From: Stomorhina lunata
Taxonomy: Eukaryota > Arthropoda > Insecta > Diptera > Rhiniidae
Assembly (NCBI GenBank): GCA_933228675.1
Contig: OW121740.1
Coordinates: 35,198,292 to 35,262,291, forward strand
Direction: 5' to 3'
Length of the DNA stretch: 64,000 bases
In this document: in pieces, positions 33,639-45,735 of the stretch
How the letters are laid out: each line of letters opens with the position of its first letter
Position numbering within the stretch: the stretch's first letter is position 1
Made by a program: the position numbers and the translations under genes
The notes under the pieces: model-generated
Database searches by the model: none
Told to the model about the DNA's origin: nothing
The model's input: only the letters and a program-made list of their open reading frames with translations

Positions 33639-36620
33639 AATGAAAATTTTCTATAGAAAATTTACACTAACGTTAAAAATTTTCTATAGAAAATTTACAC
33701 TAACGTTAAAAATTTTCTATAGAAAATTTACACTAACGTTAAAAATTTTCTATAGAAAATTTACACTTACGTTAAAAATTTTCTATAGAAAATTTACACT
33801 AACGTTAAAAATTTTCTATAGAAAATTTACACTAACGTTAAAAATTTTCTATAGAAAATTTACACTAACGTTAAAAATTTTCTATAGAAAATTTACACTA
33901 ACGTTAAAAATTTTCTATAGAAAATTTATACTAACGTTAAAAATTTTCTATAGAAAATTTACACTAACGTTAAAAATTTTCTATAGAAAATTTACACTAA
34001 CGTTAAAAATTTTCTATAGAAAATTTACACTAACGTTAAAAATTTTCTATGGAAAATTTACACTAACGTTAAAAATTTTCTATAGAAAATTTACACTAAC
34101 GTTAAAAATTTTCTATAGAAAATTTACACTAACGTTAAAAATTTTCTATGGAAAATTTACACTAACGTTAAAAATTTTCTATAGAAAATTTACACTAACG
34201 TTAAAAATTTTCTATAGAAAATTTACACTAACGTTACAAATTTTCTATAGAAAATTTACACTAACGTTAAAAATTTTCTATAGAAAATTTACACTAACGT
34301 TAAAAATTTTCTATAGAAAATTTACACTAACGTTAAAAATTTTCTATAGAAAATTTACACTAACGTTAAAAATTTTCTATAGAAAATTTACACTAACGTT
34401 ACAAATTTTCTATAGAAAATTTACACTAACGTTAAAAATTTTCTATAGAAAATTTACACTAACGTTAAAAATTTTCTATAGAAAATTTACACTAACGTTA
34501 AAAATTTTCTATAGAAAATTTACACTAACGTTAAAAATTTTCTATAGAAAATTTACACTAACGTTAAAAATTTTCTATAGAAAATTTACACTAACGTTAA
34601 AAATTTTCTATAGAAAATTTACACTAACGTTAAAAATTTTCTATAGAAAATTTACACTAACGTTAAAAATTTTCTATAGAAAATTTACACTAACGTTAAA
34701 AATTTTCTATAGAAAATTTACACTAACGTTAAAAATTTTCTATAGAAAATTTACACTAACGTTAAAAATTTTCTATAGAAAATTTACACTAACGTTAAAA
34801 ATTTTCTATAGAAAATTTACACTAACGTTAAAAATTTTCTATAGAAAATTTACACTAACGTTAAAAATTTTCTATAGAAAATTTACACTAACGTTAAAAA
34901 TTTTCTATAGAAAATTTACACTAACGTTAAAAATTTTCTATAGAAAATTTACACTAACGTTAAAAATTTTCTATAGAAAATTTACACTAACGTTAAAAAT
35001 TTTCTATAGAAAATTTACACTAACGTTAAAAATTTTCTATAGAAAATTTACACTAATGTTAAAAATTTTCTATAGAAAATTATGACTAACTTTAAGAATT
35101 TTCTATAGAAAATTTACACTAACGTTAAAAATTTTCTATAGAAAATTTACACTAACGTTAAAAATTTTCTATAGAAAATTTACACTAACGTTAAAAATTT
35201 TCTATAGAAAATTTACACTAACGTTAAAAATTTTCTATAGAAAATTATGACTAACTTTAAGAATTTTCTATAGAAAATTTACACTAACGTTAAAAATTTT
35301 CTATAGAAAATTTACACTAACGTTAAAAATTTTCTATAGAAAATTTACACTAACGTTAAAAATTTTCTATAGAAAATTTACACTAACGTTAAAAATTTTC
35401 TATAGAAAATTATGACTAACTTTAAGAATTTTCTATAGAAAATTTACACTAACGTTAAAAATTTTCTATAGAAAATTTACACTAACGTTAAAAATTTTCT
35501 ATAGAAAATTTACACTAACGTTAAAAATTTTCTATAGAAAATTTACACTAACGTTAAAAATTTTCTTTAGAAAATTTACACTAACGTTAAAAATTTTCTA
35601 TAGAAAATTTACACTAACGTTAAAAATTTTCTATAGAAAATTTACACTAACGTTAAAAATTTTCTATAGAAAATTTACACTAACGTTAAAAATTTTCTAT
35701 AGAAAATTTACACTAACGTTAAAAATTTTCTATAGAAAATTTACACTAACGTTAAAAATTTTCTATAGAAAATTTACACTAACGTTAAAAATTTTCTATA
35801 GAAAATTTACACTAACGTTAAAAATTTTCTATAGAAAATTTACACTAACGTTAAAAATTTTCTATAGAAAATTTACACTAACGTTAAAAATTTTCTATAG
35901 AAAATTTACACTAACGTTACAAATTTTCTATAGAAAATTTACACTAACGTTAAAAATTTTCTATAGAAAATTTACACTAACGTTAAAAATTTTCTATAGA
36001 AAATTTACACTAACGTTAAAAATTTTCTATAGAAAATTTACACTAACGTTAAAAATTTTCTATAGAAAATTTACACTAACGTTAAAAATTTTCTATAAAA
36101 AATTATTACTAATGTTAATAATTTTCTATAGAAAATTATCACTAACGTTAAAAATTTTCTATAGAAAATTATCAGTAACGTTAAAATTTTTCTATAGAAA
36201 ATTATCACTAACGTTAAAAATTTTCTATCGAAAATTATCACTAATGTTAATAATTTTCTATAGAAAATTATCACTAATGTTAATAATTTTCTATAGAAAA
36301 TTATCACTAACTTTAAAAATTTTCTATAGAAAATTATCACTAACGTTAAAAATTTTCTATAGAAAATTATAACTAACGTTAAAAATTTTCTATAGAAAAC
36401 TATCACTAACATTGAAAATTTTCTAAACAAGACTACCACTTTTGTAAAAATATCTACAAAAAGTAAAATTTTCTGTAGAAAATTATCACTATCGTAAAAT
36501 TTTCTAAAGAAAACTATCACTGTCGTAAAAGTTTCTATAGAAAATTATCACTATCGTAAAATTTTCTATAGAAAATTATCACTAACGTTGAAAATTTTCT
36601 ATCGAAAATTATTACTAATG
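33639..36620 (+). repeat. 33-bp satellite, CTATAG core with ACACTAACGTT spacer
   Basis: About 90 copies of AAATTTTCTATAGAAAATTT plus ACACTAACGTTAA, period 33 bp. Both the core and AACGTT are palindromic. Units from about 36090 onward use TATCACTAACGTT. A variant unit ending TTATGACTAACTTTAAG appears at 35084, 35249 and 35414, spaced exactly 165 bases (five monomers). Because 33 is a multiple of three and the unit has no stop in one frame, a 481-codon frame of KIFYRKFTLTL repeats runs from 33640 to the first variant unit at 35085; I do not consider it a gene. Confidence 0.97.
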
Positions 36621-37800
36621 TAAAATAAATTTTGTTAGTGAAAATTAAGTAATTTTTTGCTACAGAAAATTTTCTATGTCAAAAAAAATTTTTCTATAAA
36701 AAAATTTTTTTGATCTTAAAATTTTCTATAGAATTTTTTTGATGTCAGATTTTTATTATTTTAATATAAAATGTTGAAATGTCAAAGGTTTCCTTCCTTT
36801 CTTCTTTATATTTTGATTTACTAACTCGTGTCTGTCTATCATTTCGATCCATCAACACAAACATTTCTAATCCCATGACATTATTAAATAAAAATACATT
36901 TTTATGAAGGTTTTGAGGGCGAACAACAGCAACAAAAGATGATAAGATATCAAAAAATAAATATAAGGTGTCAAAATGTTAAATTGGAAATTTCATATTT
37001 TTTTTTAATATTTGAGACACATTTTCTTTAGATTTTGATGTAATTCAATTTATTAAATTTAAATTGTATCAACATTTTAGAGTATCTGCAATTTACGAGT
37101 ATGTGGGCAAATAAAATTGGAATGTTAGAATTTTTTCAAGAATTTTGAAAAATTCTAGGAATTTTGAAGGTGTTTCACAAATACTATATAAATTAAGTTT
37201 TAAGTTTAGTATTCAAGAAAAATTTATGGTTTAGGTTTTTTTATATATTTTTCCTCTAGAACATATTTTCCTGGAAATCAACTTTGAAATCTTAAATAAA
37301 AGTTTTTCGAAACAAAATGTAATTAGCAATTGCCAACAAAATTTACTCAGTCACAAATTCATTTTAACCCTGAAATAAACCGCAAAAGTATAATAAAACA
37401 AAGTTTATTTTTCATTATCAGAGTCATCTCGTAACCAGAAAACTCTACTTTGTTGAAATAAATTAAAACTAAAGATGGAAAAACCTCAACGAGATTATAA
37501 AACCATATTATAATTAAGTTAAATGTTTGCAAAATTGCTACTTTTTTATGGCCAAATACCGACCGACTGCATTTAGTTTTATTTTATCTCTTTAAAACAC
37601 TTTCACTAACGCACAGTTTAATTTTAATTAAGATAAGAAAGAAAGTTTTTAAATTTAATTGGCCACATAAAAAATGTATATCATAAAAGTAAAAGGATTT
37701 TTCAATAAGATGTAATTTTCATAAGATTATTATCAATAATGAGATAAGACTTTCCAAAGAATATGATGAATTTTCTTTCAAATTTTAAAATTTCCTTTCA
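36621..37800. other. Spacer between inverted satellite arms
   Basis: A few decayed CTATAG units continue to about 36745. The remainder is AT-rich without repeats or coding frames that I recognise. It separates the 33-bp array from its oppositely oriented relative. Confidence 0.5.
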
Positions 37801-38750
37801 AATTTTCAATATGAAACGTTAGTGATAATTTCCTATAGAAAATTTGACCTTAGTGATAATTTTCTGTAGAAAACTTTGCGTTTGTGATAATTTTTTATAG
37901 AAAATTTGACGATTGTGATATTTTTCTATAGAAAATTTGAAGATAGTGATAATTTTCTAAAAAAAATTTATATGATAGTGATAATTTTCTGTATTAAATT
38001 TTACTATACCGATATGTTCCTAAAGAAAATTTTACGAAAATAATAATTTTCTTTTGAAAATTTGATGATACTGATATTGTAAATTAAAGTGATAATTTTC
38101 TAGAGAAAATTTCCTTTAGAAACTTTTACTTTAGATATTTTATATACAAAATTTTACATTAGTTATCATTTTCTAAGAAATCTTTACCTAAGTGATAATT
38201 TTCTATACGATACTGACAATTTTCTATTAAATGTTTGGCGATAGTGATAATTTTTTGCAGAAAATTTTACAAAAGTGATAATTTTCCCTAGAACATTTGA
38301 CTACAGTGACAATTTCCTATAGAAAATAATTTTCTAAAGAAAATTTTACGAAAGGGATAACTTTCTAAAGAAAATTTTACGAAGATGATAAATTTCTATA
38401 GAAACCCTACTAAAGTGATAACTTTTTATACAAATTTTTAATTCATTTTCTATAGAAAATTTTGCGTTAGTGACAATTTTATATAGAAAATTTTACGTCA
38501 GTTATAATTTTCTATAGATAATTTTACATTTGTAATAATTTTCTATAGAAAACTATTCGGTAGTGATAATTTTAGTAGAAAATTTTGCGTTAGTGTTAAT
38601 CTTATATAGAAAATTTTACGTTATTGATAGTTTTCTATAGAAATTTAACGAAAGTGATAGAACATTTTTTTAAACTGATAATTTTTTATAGAAAATTTTA
38701 AGAAAGTAATAATTTTCTATAAAAAACTTTACGATAGTGATAATTTTTAT
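37800..38750 (-). repeat. Decayed CTATAG satellite with GTGATAATTTTC spacer
   Basis: Irregular units of ATTTTCTATAGAAAATTT with GACGATAGTGATA-type spacers, many with substitutions and small indels. The spacer is the reverse complement of the TATCACTAACG form at the right edge of the 33-bp array, so this is the far, older part of the inverted arm. Confidence 0.85.
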
Positions 38751-40135
38751 AGAAAATTTTTAACGTTAGTGATAATTTTCTGTAGAAAATGTTAACGTTA
38801 GTGATAATTTTCTATAGAAAATGTTTAACGTTAGTAATGAATTTTCTATAGAAAATTTCTAACGTTAGTGATGAATTTTCTATAGAAAATTTTTAACGTT
38901 AGTGATGAATTTTCAATAGAAAATTTTTAAGGTTAGTGATGAATTTTCTATAGAAAATTTTTAACGTTAGTGATGAATTTTCTATAGAAAATTTTTAACG
39001 TTAGTGATGAATTTTCTATAGAAAATTTTTAACGTTAGTGATGAATTTTCTATAGAAAATTTTTAAAGCTAGTGATGAATTTTCTATAGAAAATTTTTAA
39101 CGCTAGTGATGAATTTTCTATAGAAAATTTTTAACGTTAGTGATGAATTTTCTATAGAAAATTTTTAAGGTTAGTGATGAATTTTCTATAGAAAACTTTT
39201 AACGTTAATGATGAATTTTCTATAGAAAATTTTTAACGTTAGTGATGAATTTTCTTTAGAAAATTTCTAACGTTAGTGATGAATTTTCTATAGAAAATTT
39301 TTAAGGTTAGTGATGAATTTTCTATAGAAAATTTCTAACGTTAGTGATGAATTTTCTATAGAAAATTTTTAAGGTTAGTGATGAATTTTCTATAGAAAAT
39401 TTCTAACGTTAGTGATGAATTTTCTATAGAAAATGTTTAAGGTTAGTGATGAATTTTCTATAGAAAATTTTTAACGTTAGTGATGAATTTTCTATAGAAA
39501 ATTTTTAAGGTTAGTGATGAATTTTCTATAGAAAATTTTTAACGTTAGTGATGAATTTTCTATAGAAAATTTCTAACGTTAGTGATGAATTTTCTATAGA
39601 AAATTTTTAAGGTTAGTGATGAATTTTCTATAGAAAATTTTTAAGGTTAGTGATGAATTTTCTATAGAAAATTTTTAACGTTAGTGATGAATTTTCTATA
39701 GAAAGTTTTTAACGTTAGTGATGAATTTTCTATAGAAAATTTTTAACGTTAGTGATGAATTTTCTTTAGAAAATTTCTAACGTTAGTGATGAATTTTCTA
39801 TAGAAAATTTTTAAGGTTAGTGATGAATTTTCTATAGAAAATTTTTAACGTTAGTGATGAATTTTCTATAGAAAATTTTTAACGTTAGTGATGAATTTTC
39901 TATAGAAAATTTTTAACGTTAGTGATGAATTTTCTTTAGAAAATTTCTAACGTTAGTGATGAATTTTCTATAGAAAATTTTTAAGGTTAGTGATGAATTT
40001 TCTATAGAAAATTTTTAACGTTAGTGATGAATTTTCTATAGAAAATTTTTAAGGTTAGTGATGAATTTTCTATAGAAAATTTTTAACGTTAGTGATGAAT
40101 TTTCTATAGAAAACTTTTAACGTTTTTTCTAAATT
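38750..40135 (-). repeat. 34-bp satellite, AACGTTAGTGATGA spacer
   Basis: About 40 copies of AACGTTAGTGATGAATTTTC plus TATAGAAAATTTTT, period 34 bp, in the opposite orientation to the 33-bp satellite. Alternating AACGTT and AAGGTT units are interspersed. A variant with CTTTAG and TTCTAACG occurs at 39251, 39761 and 39931; the last two are 170 bases (five monomers) apart and 39251 to 39761 is 510 bases (15 monomers). Confidence 0.95.
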
Positions 40136-41496
40136 TTTCTAAAGAAAGTAAGTGATAACTTTTCAAAAAACGTTTGTGATAAATTTTCATAGTGATATTT
40201 TTCTAAGAAAATTGTTTTGTTAGTGATAATTTTCTGTAGATTCTGATTTCAAATTTAAACAAATTTAAAGCCATTTTTGGTCAATAAAGAATCCTAATGG
40301 TTTGGGTAAATATCAAGTGACCTCATTTTATCTGTTTCTGCGTTAATGGAGGCAGTCTTAAATATCCACTTCCTCTTTTGTGTCATCATCATCATTTACA
40401 CTTTCATTGACTTCCATGGCCGATAATTGCCAAAATGCTTAGAAAAGCATAAATTAGTCTTTTATGGGCATTGCTAAGAGAAACTTTTCAGTTTTATGGG
40501 TGTATCTTCTGTCTGTCTGTCTGTCTGTCTGTCTTATATACCCAAATATAAAGTTTCATGACATTTTGAAAATTGGCAAAAATCTACTGTATTGATAGGC
40601 CATAAATTAGAGAGTCCTTTTAAATGATGCGATTTGTTTTAGAAAAGCCTAATGGACAGTCAGTGTAAAAAATAATATATAGGATTTGTTTTACAACTCA
40701 AGTACCCAAACACGAGTGTCCTTAAATTAAAGAATTTATGGAGGATGTGCTTTTGACTAGATACAAATTACATCATGTTCATTTTGGCCATAAATTATTA
40801 AAAAAATTTCCTATAAAACTATGAATTTATTCTAGGAAATTTACTCATACTTATGTCATGTTTGGTTAATAAAGCAGCCACAAATCTTTTTCCAATTTAA
40901 AAAATATTATCCCTCCTTTTAAGCCCAACTAAAAAGGAGGGATAATATTATATTTCTTGTTTTTAGTAACACAAAATTTAAATAGACAAAATTTACCTTT
41001 GGCTTTTCCTTTTAACAACAAAACAAAACTATTCCAGTCATTTCCTTTCACTGGTGCCATCATCATCATCGTCACTTTATATCCTTGAAAATGTCCTCGT
41101 AGCTCAAAAGCAGCAGCAAAAACTCAATGAATAAAAATTGCCCTATTTTTTTTTTCTTCTATTCTCAGAATTACAAGAACTGAAGACAAATAAAAAATAA
41201 ATATAATAAAAATAGAAACCTCTGAATATTTATAAAAGAAAAAACAAACTAAAATTATTCAATCTTGACAATGCAGTCAAACCAATTACTCTTTTCACAA
41301 TCAAAGAAGATATAAAGGAAAACATTTTAAAATATATTCGAAGTAACAAAAAAAAAAGCATTTGTCTTTGTCTAAAAATACTTAGATATTGTAAAAAAAG
41401 CTTCTGTCTTCAGAAATAAATCTTTAGGGAGATATTTGAGGGTGTGTTCGAGAAATTGATTTTAAGTTTAAGGTACTTTTTGGCAAATCATTTTAA
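40136..41496. other. AT-rich DNA with a (GTCT)n microsatellite
   Basis: 40508-40534 is six to seven uninterrupted GTCT units. 40905-40950 forms an imperfect hairpin of ATTATCCCTCCTTTT and AAAAGGAGGGATAAT (stem 15, loop about 15). A CATCATCATC tract lies at 41060. No gene recognised. Confidence 0.5.
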
Positions 41497-43214
41497 AACA
41501 AGTAAGAGTGTTATATTCGGCTGTGCCGAATCTTATATACCCACCATCAAGTTGTGTTAAATTTAGAAATATATCTCATATATCTACAAGGGTGCAGCTA
41601 ATTCAAAATCTAAATTCAGTTGCCGTAGCTTAAATTCGGTTGCCGTAGCTTAATATTTCAACATTTAAAAATATATTTAGTCTCATAACCGGGTATAGTT
41701 TTACATTAATATGTAGTTAGGCTAAACACGTTAATAGTAATACGGCAGGTCCATATATTTCGTTAGGAGTTCCTAATGCATTCATCATATATAAAGTCTG
41801 GGCTGAACATTGATTGATGCCTATCTAATTTCATAGGTGCAATCATAATATAATGAATGTACCTCCAAATCTTTTTGATTGTAGATATAAACAAGGGCAT
41901 GTTATATATATAAGAATTATAGCCAAATATTGACCGATTGTAACAAAATTGTACACACTGGCTGGTATATATATAGAGCTTATTCTTGCAAAATTTAGTG
42001 GCCATAGCTATCATAGTTTCTATTTTAATAGCTTTTAACTATCCATTGCTAAAATTTTTGGTTTCCGTGAGTATTTTTTATATGAAAGCTAAAGTCAAAT
42101 ATGGACTGATTCCTATAAAATTTGATAAACTGATGAAAAATTGCATAAAACTTCCCTATTTTAAATTTAATCGTCATAGCTATTACAATTGTATTCAATT
42201 TATCAGCATTAATGTGTTTCCTGGGGCGGGGTTATATCGGAGATCTAACTAAATTTGAACCGATTTTATCCATTTTCAACACACATCTTTTTCAAGACAT
42301 CCAAAATACTTTTGTAAAATTTTGTTCCTCTAGCTCTTTTCGTTAAGGCGCTATCGTGCTTTTATCTGACGGACAGACGGACATAAACAACCTTTTCTTT
42401 ATGTATTTTTGTGTTTCCATAAGTTTTTTATATAGGAGCTATGGTCAAATGGTGACCGATTGTGACAAAATTTTGCACACTGGCTAACAATAACATAAGA
42501 CTTTCTTGTGCCTAATTTAGTCTTACTAGCTCTTGTAGTTAAGGAGCTATCACGATTTTATCTGAAGGACAGACGGACATAAATTCCCTTTTCTTTTGGA
42601 ATTTTTGTGTTTTCGTAAGTTTTTTATATGGGAGCTAGGTCAAATGGTGACCGATTGCGACAAAATTTTGCACACTGTGCAAAATTTAGTGGTTATATCT
42701 GTTACACTTTTAGATTTATTGGCATTTAAGTGTATTTAAGGTGAAATTTAGGCTGTTTTCGTAAGTTCTTTGTATGGGAGCTATGGCTAAATGTGAACCG
42801 ATTTTGATGAAATTTTATACGCTGTCTAGGGCTAATGTAAAACTTCAATATACCAAATTTTATCAGCATAGCTGCTATAATTTATCATTTATTAACAAAT
42901 AAGCGATTAGCCTAGACGAGGTTATACGGGAGCTATGGTCAAATGTGAACCGATTTTGCCCAATTTCAATACCAAAATTTTCTCAGAGATGAAGAATATT
43001 TTTACTAAGTTTCAGTGAGCTAGCTCCTCCTTCGTTTAGGCGTTATCGTGATTCCAACAGACAGACAGACAGACGGACATCGCTCAATCGTCTTAGAATT
43101 TCATAAGGATTCAGAATATATATCGTTTTTGGTTTTTGAGCCAATATTAAGGAAATTACAAACGGAATGACAATCTCAATATACCCCCCATTCTTTTTTA
43201 TGGTGGGTATAATA
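41497..43214 (+). mobile_element. Interspersed repeat family 2, near-complete copy (1.7 kb)
   Basis: Starts AACAAGTAAGAGTGTTATA, then the palindrome ATTCGGCTGTGCCGAAT (41515-41531) and CTTATATACCCACCAT, and ends TATGGTGGGTATAATAA, an inverted match to the ACCCACCAT near the start. The interior repeats modules such as TATGGGAGCTATGGTCAAAT, GTGACCGATTGTGACAAAAT and TTTTGCACACTGGCT several times, and carries GACA/GACG tracts at about 42373, 42571 and 43062-43079. The start is alignable with family 1, so the two families share ancestry or a shared end. No coding frame. Confidence 0.85.
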
Positions 43215-43264
43215 ACCCAGATTAGGTTATTATAGACTCAATAGAAAACACTTAAGAATAATGC

Positions 43265-43387
43265 GGGGTTTATATAACTCAAGCGGCTGACGATTGAGTG
43301 AAATTTACATGTGTTTTGTTATTGTAATAAAAACAAAATACATGTAAATTTCACTCAATCGTCAGCCGCTTTAGTTATATAAACCCC
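43265..43387. repeat. Near-perfect hairpin, possible miniature element
   Basis: The left arm GGGGTTTATATAACTCAAGC continues through GGCTGACGATTGAGTG to AATTTACATGT, and the right arm is its reverse complement with one C/A difference over about 48 bases. The apex is AT-rich, around 43312-43340. It lies 50 bases beyond family 2 and could be a small foldback element or a structured RNA precursor. Confidence 0.9.
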
Positions 43388-43441
43388 ACATAAGTTCAGT
43401 TTTAACTCTAATTACATTGTTACAATATGTAGACTATGAAA

Positions 43442-43625
43442 TCAGTTGGAAGCTAGCAAACGCCTATCACTGGCTTCTTCCGTTGTACCATTTGACCAAT
43501 ATCTATATACCAGATTGCCAAGGTCTCTTAGAGATAATAATTCCAGAGATAGATCTCGTATGTACGAAAGCGCTCATCCCAGTCCCCATCCTAGACGCGC
43601 CTTTTGGCAGATTTTTTCAATTTTT
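43442..43625 (+). other. Coding-like patch of unknown identity
   Basis: A GC-richer segment with two overlapping open frames. The one beginning NQLEASKRLSLASSVVPF and running through RSLRDNNSRDRSRMYESAHP has a charged, serine-rich composition unlike the other chance frames in the window. It stops shortly after 43640. A TATGTAG acceptor-like site precedes it at 43435 and TCTC|GTATGT, a donor-like site, falls at 43557. It could be an exon, a retrocopy piece or transposon-derived; I do not recognise the protein. Confidence 0.3.
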
Positions 43626-43689
43626 TATAAGAATCTTTCTTGAGAAAGATATGACCGGAAATTCCCTCCTATTTCCGAAGTTATCTGTT

Positions 43690-44185
43690 GAAATATAAGT
43701 AGTTTTAACATTTTATATGTTTTAGATAAAAATGTGGGCAAAAACACACCCAGCGGATTTTTCCTAGTTATTGAGAGGAACTTGTATGGGGGCCTAGCAG
43801 TTTACGTGATATGCCTTTTATTTAAGAAGTTTTAATATCATAAAATAATTTTATATTTTTACATAAGAGAAGTGGGCGTGTCTGTATTCGATTTTTTTCC
43901 AAATATCTTTTATGCAAGATATCAGCTACGTATGGCTTGTATTTGCAAAGTTTTTAACAGATTCAAAAAGTCGTTTAAAAATATACAATTTTTTACTTAA
44001 GAAATGTGGGCATATCTGACTTCGGTAGTCTATTTTCAAGAAATTATCATTATATGACTTTTATATTCGAAACTATTAATAAATAAAAAAAACGCTTTAT
44101 AAATTTTATATTTTTTACATAAGAAAAGTTTTGCAAGAATCTTTTATGGAAAACAAGTAGTTTACGGTCAAAAATCACCTTCATG
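43690..44185. other. Unclassified sequence with GTGGGCGTGTC motifs
   Basis: AGTGGGCGTGTCTGTATTCG at about 43871 is echoed by GGGGGCGTGTCTGTGGGCG near 44574, on either side of the retrotransposon fragment at 44190. Probably fragments of one interspersed repeat. No gene. Confidence 0.4.
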
Positions 44186-44189
44186 TACT

Positions 44190-44560
44190 TATGAAGTTAC
44201 TTACTTTCTTACTTAAATAGCCTATATTTACAACCTGTCAAGGTCAAAGGCCGATCATGCGCTTCGATCTTCTGCGCTATTCTCCAATTTCGTAGCCCAA
44301 GCTTTGAAAGATTTTATTCTACTTGATCTTTCCATCGAAGTTTCAGACGTCCTCTTCTTGCATTAAAGTGCCCGTTTTTTTGCTCCAGTTTTAGCTTTTT
44401 CAAAGTAATTGTTTTTTCTAGGAGTGGGTAACTAGCCCGATCTCCAAACCATATTTTTATTGTTCTCATGGGTGAACTAGCGGTACTTGTTAGCTGACTA
44501 ATTTAACGAGTATTACGGTAGCTAACCAGGTGATACCGCTAAGAGGTCTTTTAAATTTTG
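44190..44560 (-). pseudogene. 3' fragment of a non-LTR retrotransposon, second copy
   Basis: Shares TTACAACCTGTCAAGGTCAA, CAATTTCGTAGCCCAAGCTT and, further on, TAGCCCGAT...GGTGATACCGCTAAGAGG with the copy at 8125-8600 and, in its first part, with 44960-45110. The coding sense is minus; it encodes only the extreme C-terminus and is interrupted. Confidence 0.65.
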
Positions 44561-44954
44561 TACATAATTATAGGGGGCGTGTCTGTGGGCGGATTTTTTT
44601 AACTTTTTGTCTTTGAGCAAATTTGCCAGCTAGAGAACCAAACACTGTATCCTGTCCGGAATAAATACATTCACTTGAAGACATCCAATTATTTTTTGCC
44701 AGTAACACAAGGAGATAGATTCAACTGATGGAATTTTATTTAGCTTCTGGTAAACAGGGTTTGTTGGGTTTTACCCATTATCCGTCATCCCATTTAAGAA
44801 GAGTCCTCTGAAGAACATTTCTAAGTGTATTCAGAAATACCCACAAACTGTAGTTACCACATTATTGGCGTAAAGTTATTGCATACTTTACCAATCATCT
44901 CGATAATAGTAAAATATCTTTCAGAATTAGAGGATTTTTTGTACAATAAACATA

Positions 44955-45690
44955 CAGTCTTACTAACTTTCTTCTTAAATGGCCTATATTTACAACCTGT
45001 TAAGGTCAAAGGCCATCGGTCTTGTGCGCATATTCCTCAATTTCATAGTCCAAACTTTGAAAGCTTTTCTTATACTTGGTCTTTCGGACTTTCTCTGCTA
45101 CGAGTTCTCTGGGGATCATTTTCGAATACTTTTCTTGCTGAAGTATTTTCATCCATAGGCACGACATGTCCTAGCCAATGCAGCCGCTGTTGTTTAATGC
45201 GTTTTACTATGTCGACTCATACAGCTCATGGTTCATTCGATGTCTATATTCATTGTTGACGCAGACTGGTCCAAAGATTTTTCATAGAATCTTTCTCTCA
45301 AAAACTCCAAGAATAGCTTTATCTTCCTGTGCAGTACCCATGTCTCAGCATCATATAATAACACGGGTAGAATAAGCTTTTTAAAGAGCTTAATTTTAGT
45401 TCTTACGTATAAAGCTTTATTTCTTAGTTGCCTGCTCATGCCACGTATGATTCATAAAAAACTTATGTCGTTTTTTATGTTGACGGCATTACCAAGATAA
45501 ACAAATTATTTTACAACTTCGAAGCTGTAGTTCTCAACGATCACATGTGATCCAATTCTAGGTTTCTACAAGCAGACAGTCCTGCTTGTAGAAACCATTA
45601 GTTTTGTTTTTTAATCATTGACAACTAGACCCATTTTCATTGATTCCATTTCAAAGCATAAAAAAACAGCATTCACCTCGCGCAATGTTC
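44955..45690 (-). pseudogene. Non-LTR retrotransposon reverse transcriptase, C-terminal fragment
   Basis: Reading the minus strand from 45690: a NDxKTKLMVS segment, then NYSFEVVK.FVYLGNAVN, MSRQLRNKALYVRTKIKLFK, KLILPVLLYDAETWVL, a frameshift near 45290, then VKRIKQQRLHWLGHVVPMDE and KVFENDPQRTRS, ending at a TAA at 44990-44992. This is the order of the region after the catalytic domain of many LINE reverse transcriptases (NxxKTK, FxYLG, LIxPVxxYGxETW, LRWLGHVxRM). The catalytic domain itself and the endonuclease are missing. Stops and frameshifts make it a pseudogene. The 3' end motif is shared with 8125 and 44190. Confidence 0.85.
45561..45596. repeat. 15-bp perfect stem hairpin inside the RT fragment
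   Basis: GGTTTCTACAAGCAG, loop ACAGTC, CTGCTTGTAGAAACC. It lies within the reverse-transcriptase pseudogene and introduces an in-frame stop. Confidence 0.85.
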
Positions 45691-45735
45691 ATCCCAGATT
45701 ACACTGCTCTGCAAAAATTCATTTTTTGTCTTTCC

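Noticed and set aside
33640..35085. 481-codon open frame as a protein-coding gene
   Set aside because: It consists entirely of an 11-residue repeat imposed by the 33-bp satellite, continues the array seamlessly on both sides, and stops at a variant monomer rather than at a gene boundary.
36071..36520. 149-codon minus frame and 86-codon plus frame at the end of the 33-bp array
   Set aside because: Both are read-throughs of tandem CTATAG units; no independent coding signal.
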